Shown in pieces: positions 25,428 to 28,452 of a stretch of DNA of 28,452 nucleotides (positions within the stretch are counted from its first letter, which is position 1; every line of letters starts with the position of its first letter). The stretch spans positions 1 to 28,452 of the forward strand of contig CAKUHA010000016.1 of NCBI GenBank assembly GCA_934655755.1. The letters run 5' to 3'. This DNA comes from an uncultured Collinsella sp. Lineage in GTDB: Bacteria > Actinomycetota > Coriobacteriia > Coriobacteriales > Coriobacteriaceae. The translations under genes were made by a program, and so were the position numbers. The notes under the pieces were generated by a model, which worked only from the letters and a program-made list of their open reading frames with translations, was not told the origin of the DNA and made no database searches.

Positions 25428-25679
25428 ATGCCCGTAATTGTTCGCCTCGACAAGATCATGGCCGAGCGAAAGATTTCCTCGAACGAACTTGCCGAAAGGA
25501 TTGGAACCACGCCCGTGAACCTGTCCCGTATTAAAAAAGGGCATATTCGCGGCATTCGCTTCAACACACTCGAGCAGCTATGCCTCGCCCTTCGTTGCCA
25601 ACCCGGAGACCTTCTCGAAGTCATGAGCGAAGAGGATGCCCGAAAGGAGTTCGGACTCGATTGGTCCGCCGAGGATTAG
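25428..25679 (+). CDS. Small XRE-family transcriptional regulator
   Basis: The 83-residue protein is nearly all one helix-turn-helix domain: MPVIVRLDKIMAERKISSNE, then LAERIGTTPVNLSRIKKGHI (helices 2 and 3) and LEQLCLALRCQPGDLLEV. This is the YozG-like subgroup (Cro/CI-type, single-domain) usually found after DUF2975 genes. The ATG at 25428 follows AAGGA and is nine bases from the upstream stop. It likely binds the palindromes at 24834-24867. Its TAG stop is followed directly, in the same frame, by the tyrosine-recombinase fragment, an odd junction noted separately. Confidence 0.92.
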   Translation: MPVIVRLDKIMAERKISSNELAERIGTTPVNLSRIKKGHIRGIRFNTLEQLCLALRCQPGDLLEVMSEEDARKEFGLDWSAED

Positions 25680-26405
25680 AGGGCGGTCGTACTCGCCCTG
25701 CACACGGGGATGCGAATCGGCGAGGTCTGCGGCCTTCGGTGGTGCGATGTGGATTTCGAGACGGGCCTGATCTCGATCAGACACTCGGTGGCGTACGCGA
25801 AGGGAATGGGTTCGTTCATCAAGGACACCAAGACCCATGACGCCAGGGGTATCCCCATCGACCCGGTCGGCCTACTCCCCTTCCTGAAGGAGACCCACGA
25901 GATCGACTGCGGAAAGCTGCGCTTGCGCGGCCTTACCGGGGCGGTCGAGATCGGGGACTGCTACATCCTGTCGGAGCCGGGCGCGACCTTCGCGACGACA
26001 AGCTATATCCGCAGGGCGTTCAAGACGTTCTCGGAGACCAACGGCCTCATGGGCACCAACGACGAGCTGATCACGTTCCACGGCCTTCGCCACACGTTCG
26101 CAACGCAGCGGATCCGCCAAGGCGGCGATATCAAGGCGCTCCAATCGATCCTCGGCCACAAGGACGCCATGGCGACGCTCAACGTCTACGCCGACATCGA
26201 GCCCATCTCCAAAATCCATAACATGCTGCGCGCCACGCCGTGCCTTTGGCGCGGGCACCTCGGGCCGAGGGTCGATCCGGGTCCCATGTTCCAACAGAGG
26301 ATCCAGGAGTCCATCGAGACGCTCCAGGCGTTCGGCTACGGCATCACCGAGCCGGACGACCGAAATATCGCCATACGCGACGTGAAGACGAACAGTTGGC
26401 TCTAG
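25680..26405 (+). pseudogene. Tyrosine recombinase/integrase, catalytic-domain fragment
   Basis: From the first codon after the XRE stop the frame reads RAVVLALHTGMRIGEVCGLR, which is the start of a phage-type integrase catalytic domain. The expected catalytic residues are all present: Arg in MRIGE, Lys in DTKTHDARG, His/Arg in HGLRHTFATQ, His in LGHKDAM and the nucleophile Tyr in LNVYAD. The N-terminal arm-binding and core-binding domains (~150 residues) are missing, and there is no ribosome site before the first ATG (25710). A ~55-residue tail follows the Tyr. It is most simply the 3' remnant of the island's integrase, cut off by arrival of the DUF2975-like/XRE genes. Confidence 0.8.
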
Positions 26406-26556
26406 CTCACCGAGTACGCGGCAGTGCTGGGCCCATCCCAACTGAGGTCACGGTGGTCCGATAGGGGCGCCGCCCGCGGCATGCGCCGCGGAGCGGTATC
26501 CCCTACCGAAGGGCGGGGATGCCCTCCGCTTCCAGTTCGGAATCAGCCGTCGGAGG
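26406..26556. other. Region between the integrase remnant and the right repeat
   Basis: No gene is seen. It holds a perfect hairpin CCGCGGC-ATGC-GCCGCGG (26474-26491) nested in AGGGG..CCCCT, and TCAGCCG (26543-26549) facing CGGCTGA at 26561. These could be recombinase or arm-type sites of the old element, but that is a guess. Confidence 0.4.
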
Positions 26557-26620
26557 CGTTCGGCTGACTGCGGGAACGGCCTGTCCGCTCAATGTGTTCG
26601 GCTGAGATCGGAAATCAACC
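26557..26620. repeat. Right copy of the 64-bp direct repeat (possible att site)
   Basis: Matches 18928-18991 at 62 of 64 positions, same orientation. It contains GTTCGGCTGA twice (26558-26567 and 26596-26605). After it the sequence returns to ordinary chromosomal genes. From 26621 to 26731 nothing else is recognisable. Confidence 0.75.
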
Positions 26621-26731
26621 CAACACGAGCCGGACACGCGCCAGACGGCTCTTCCCCGTACGGCCTTCCCCCTTACGCTCATGTTGCAGGCATGTAACGC
26701 CGCAGCGAGCGCGCCTTTTTTGCGCCAGACA

Positions 26732-26754
26732 GGTACAATGATGAACACTGTACC
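26732..26754. promoter_or_regulatory. Dyad over a -10-like hexamer upstream of the ACT-domain gene
   Basis: GGTACAATG (26732-26740) and CACTGTACC (26746-26754) are inverted arms with one mismatch around a 5-base spacer. TACAAT inside the left arm resembles a -10, about 65 bases before the ACT-domain start, though no good -35 is visible. It may be an operator or a leader hairpin. Confidence 0.4.
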
Positions 26755-26801
26755 GTAGCGGAGCGCCCCGCGCGCGCCGCAACCACGCGAAAGGGTTTCC
26801 C

Positions 26802-27089
26802 ATGGCCGAGATCTCGTCCTCCCGTATCGTCATCACCGTCCTTGGCAAGAACCGCCCCGGCATCGTCGCCGGCGTCACCCGTGTTCTGGGTGAGGCCAAC
26901 GTCGACATCCGCGACATCACGCAGTCCATTATCGAGGACATTTTCACCATGACCATGCTGGCCGACACCGCCGAGTCCAAGCTCGACTTCGCCGAGCTGC
27001 AGAAGGCGCTGGCCGAGGCCGGCGAGCTTTCGGGCGTCAACGTGTCCATCCAGCGCGAGGACGTCTTTAACTTTATGTACCGCCTGTAG
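26802..27089 (+). CDS. ACT-domain protein (UPF0237/GcvR-like)
   Basis: The 95-residue protein is a single ACT domain: SSRIVITVLGKNRPGIVAGV (the ligand-binding D/NRPGI turn), then TRVLGEANVDIRDITQSI and a second half ending VSIQREDVFNFMYRL, the usual end of UPF0237 proteins. ACT domains bind small ligands, often amino acids, and this group is thought to be regulatory; the ligand is unknown. The ATG at 26802 follows AAAGGG. The typical downstream partner (a UPF0210/DUF711 protein) is absent; a citrate synthase gene follows after 77 bases on the same strand. Confidence 0.92.
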   Translation: MAEISSSRIVITVLGKNRPGIVAGVTRVLGEANVDIRDITQSIIEDIFTMTMLADTAESKLDFAELQKALAEAGELSGVNVSIQREDVFNFMYRL

Positions 27090-27166
27090 CGAACAAGCCG
27101 CTCGGGGCAGCTTGACGTCATGTCGTCCAAGTGCGCGACCCCACAGCGGACCGGAGAGGAGCGCGC

Positions 27167-28452
27167 ATGGCCTACGACGCCAAGAAAATCTATTACCGCT
27201 TTGACGATCACCTGAGCCGCCTGGTTCTGGACTACGAAGCGAGCCGCCAGATTTCGCCCGAAAGCGAAAACCTCTACCACGGCTTGCCGACCGATCCGTA
27301 TGACGAGGGCCTGTTTGTCGAGCATAACGTCAAGCGCGGTCTGCGCAATGCCGACGGTTCGGGCGTGGTCGCGGGCCTTACCCGTATCTCGGACGTGCAC
27401 GGCTACAACAAGGTCGACGGCAAGGTCGTGCCCGACCAGGGCAAGCTCACGCTGCGCGGCTATAGCATCGAGGACTTGGTCAACAGCGCCCAGGCCGAGA
27501 ATCGCTATGGCTACGAAGAGGTCGCCTACCTGCTCATCACGGGTTCGCTGCCCAACAAAGAGGAGCTCGACGGTTTTTGCGGACGCCTGGGCGCTTTTAG
27601 ACATCTGAGCGACGAGTACGTCAAAGAGTTCCCCATGACCACGGTGTCGTCAAGCATCATGAATGTGCTTCAGCGCGCCGTGCTGCTGCTCTACGCCTTC
27701 GACGCCGAGCCCGACGTGATCACGCCCGAGCACGAGATCGACGTCGCCATCTCTATGCTCGCCCGTCTCCCCCGCATCGCCGCATTCGCGCATATGGCAT
27801 CGGTCGCCAAGCGTCGCGGCTCAGAGGTGCACGTGCCGCACCCGACGCCCGGCCTTTCCACCGCCGAGACCATCCTGCAGGTCCTCCGCGGCGGCATGGC
27901 GTTCACTCACGACGAAGCCATGCTGCTCGACGTGATGCTCATGCTGCATGCCGAGCACGGCGGCGGTAACAACTCCACGTTCGCCTGCCGCGTGCTGTCG
28001 TCTTCGGCTACCGACCCGTATTCCGCCTACGCCGCGGCCATCGGCTCGCTCAAGGGCCCGCGTCACGGCGGCGCCAACGCCAAGGTCGTGTCGATGCACG
28101 AGGACATCCGCGCACATGTTTTCAACTGGGAAAACGAGGACGAGGTCGCAGCCTATCTGGGCAAGATCCTCGACAAGCAGGCCTTCGACGGCACGGGCCT
28201 CATCTACGGCATGGGCCACGCCGTCTACACGCTGAGCGACCCGCGTGCCGAGGTTTGCCGCCATTACGCGCGCACGCTGGCAGCCAAGAAGGACCTGGGC
28301 GAGGAGTTTGCGCTCATCGAGCGCATCGAGCGCCTGGCGCCGCAGGTCATGCGCGACCACGGCATGACCAAGCCCATCTGCGCCAACATCGACCTGTACA
28401 CGGGCTTTATCTACAAGATGCTCGGCGTGCCCGAGACGCTCTTTACGCCGCT
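27167..28452 (+). CDS. Citrate synthase family protein (3' end beyond window)
   Basis: An open frame of 428 codons runs off the right edge without a stop. It begins MAYDAKKIYYRFDDHLSRLV and carries citrate synthase motifs: LRGYSIEDLVNS near the start, MLHAEHGGGNNSTF with a catalytic His (261-264), LKGPRHGGANAK with His300 (oxaloacetate binding) and YGMGHAVYTLSDPRAE near residue 345. The enzyme joins acetyl-CoA and oxaloacetate to citrate; the related 2-methylcitrate synthase cannot be excluded from motifs. The long N-terminal section before the first motif is typical of the form found in Gram-positive anaerobes. The ATG at 27167 follows GGAGAGGAG. Confidence 0.93.
   Translation, partial: MAYDAKKIYYRFDDHLSRLVLDYEASRQISPESENLYHGLPTDPYDEGLFVEHNVKRGLRNADGSGVVAGLTRISDVHGYNKVDGKVVPDQGKLTLRGYSIEDLVNSAQAENRYGYEEVAYLLITGSLPNKEELDGFCGRLGAFRHLSDEYVKEFPMTTVSSSIMNVLQRAVLLLYAFDAEPDVITPEHEIDVAISMLARLPRIAAFAHMASVAKRRGSEVHVPHPTPGLSTAETILQVLRGGMAFTHDEAMLLDVMLMLHAEHGGGNNSTFACRVLSSSATDPYSAYAAAIGSLKGPRHGGANAKVVSMHEDIRAHVFNWENEDEVAAYLGKILDKQAFDGTGLIYGMGHAVYTLSDPRAEVCRHYARTLAAKKDLGEEFALIERIERLAPQVMRDHGMTKPICANIDLYTGFIYKMLGVPETLFTP

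Larger units (their letters stand above)
18928..26620. mobile_element. Putative genomic island with ABC/peptide cluster and integrase remnant
   Basis: A 64-bp direct repeat bounds this 7.7-kb segment. Inside are only accessory genes: two small secreted proteins, ABC transporter parts, a DUF2975-like/XRE pair and, 151 bases inside the right repeat, a tyrosine-recombinase catalytic fragment. A recombinase next to one repeat end is the usual layout of an integrated element. The recombinase lacks its N-terminal half, so the element is probably no longer self-mobile. There is no tRNA at either end, and no excised junction can be seen, so the boundaries are inferred. Confidence 0.45.

Noticed and set aside
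18733..26748. Similar minus-strand open frames at both direct repeats giving the same short peptide
   Set aside because: The peptide similarity is only the translation of the 64-bp repeat; frames differ outside it and have no ribosome sites.

Overview
The window looks like chromosome from a high-GC anaerobic actinobacterium of the Coriobacteriia, most like Collinsella. This is an inference from gene content and protein style (anaerobic rubredoxin/flavin reductase pair, actinobacterial-type RF2 without a frameshift, Ala-rich L31 tail, CCA-encoding tRNAs); no rRNA is present to confirm it.

Positions 1-18.7 kb hold mostly housekeeping genes, nearly all on the minus strand. Left to right they are: a rubredoxin-like gene (cut by the window edge) and a flavin reductase; smpB with a TPR-protein gene; tRNA-Glu and tRNA-Gln; a short orphan plus-strand gene; an ArsC/Spx-like gene; a serine recombinase; rnr; ftsX-ftsE; a plus-strand zinc-ribbon membrane protein; a split transketolase; a YitT-type membrane protein; prfB-secA; and rpmE. 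The order secA-prfB-...-ftsE-ftsX-...-rnr-smpB is a loosened form of a cluster common in Gram-positive bacteria. The spaces between these genes carry an unusual number of long perfect or near-perfect palindromes, several sharing a GGGAC/GTCCC core, which look like dispersed REP/MITE-type elements.

Positions 18.9-26.6 kb form an accessory island. A 64-bp direct repeat (62/64 identical) bounds it, and a tyrosine-recombinase remnant lies just inside the right repeat. The island holds a minus-strand cluster: small secreted protein, two-domain ABC permease, ABC ATPase, permease-ATPase fusion, second small secreted protein. The two small proteins share a motif, the three permease units share another, and the two ATPases share unusual features, so the cluster reads as a duplicated peptide-plus-transporter module. 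It resembles lactococcin-972-type bacteriocin/immunity loci in layout. A divergent DUF2975-like membrane protein and a small XRE regulator sit beside it and share its promoter region. The upstream peptide gene has an in-frame TAG at codon 6. This island is the best candidate for a poorly described system here.

After the island, the plus strand resumes with an ACT-domain protein and a citrate synthase that runs off the right edge. A separate point of interest is RF2 (prfB): its stop-codon-reading tripeptide is SPT instead of the usual SPF, in a window where TGA stops are rare (3 of about 25 genes).
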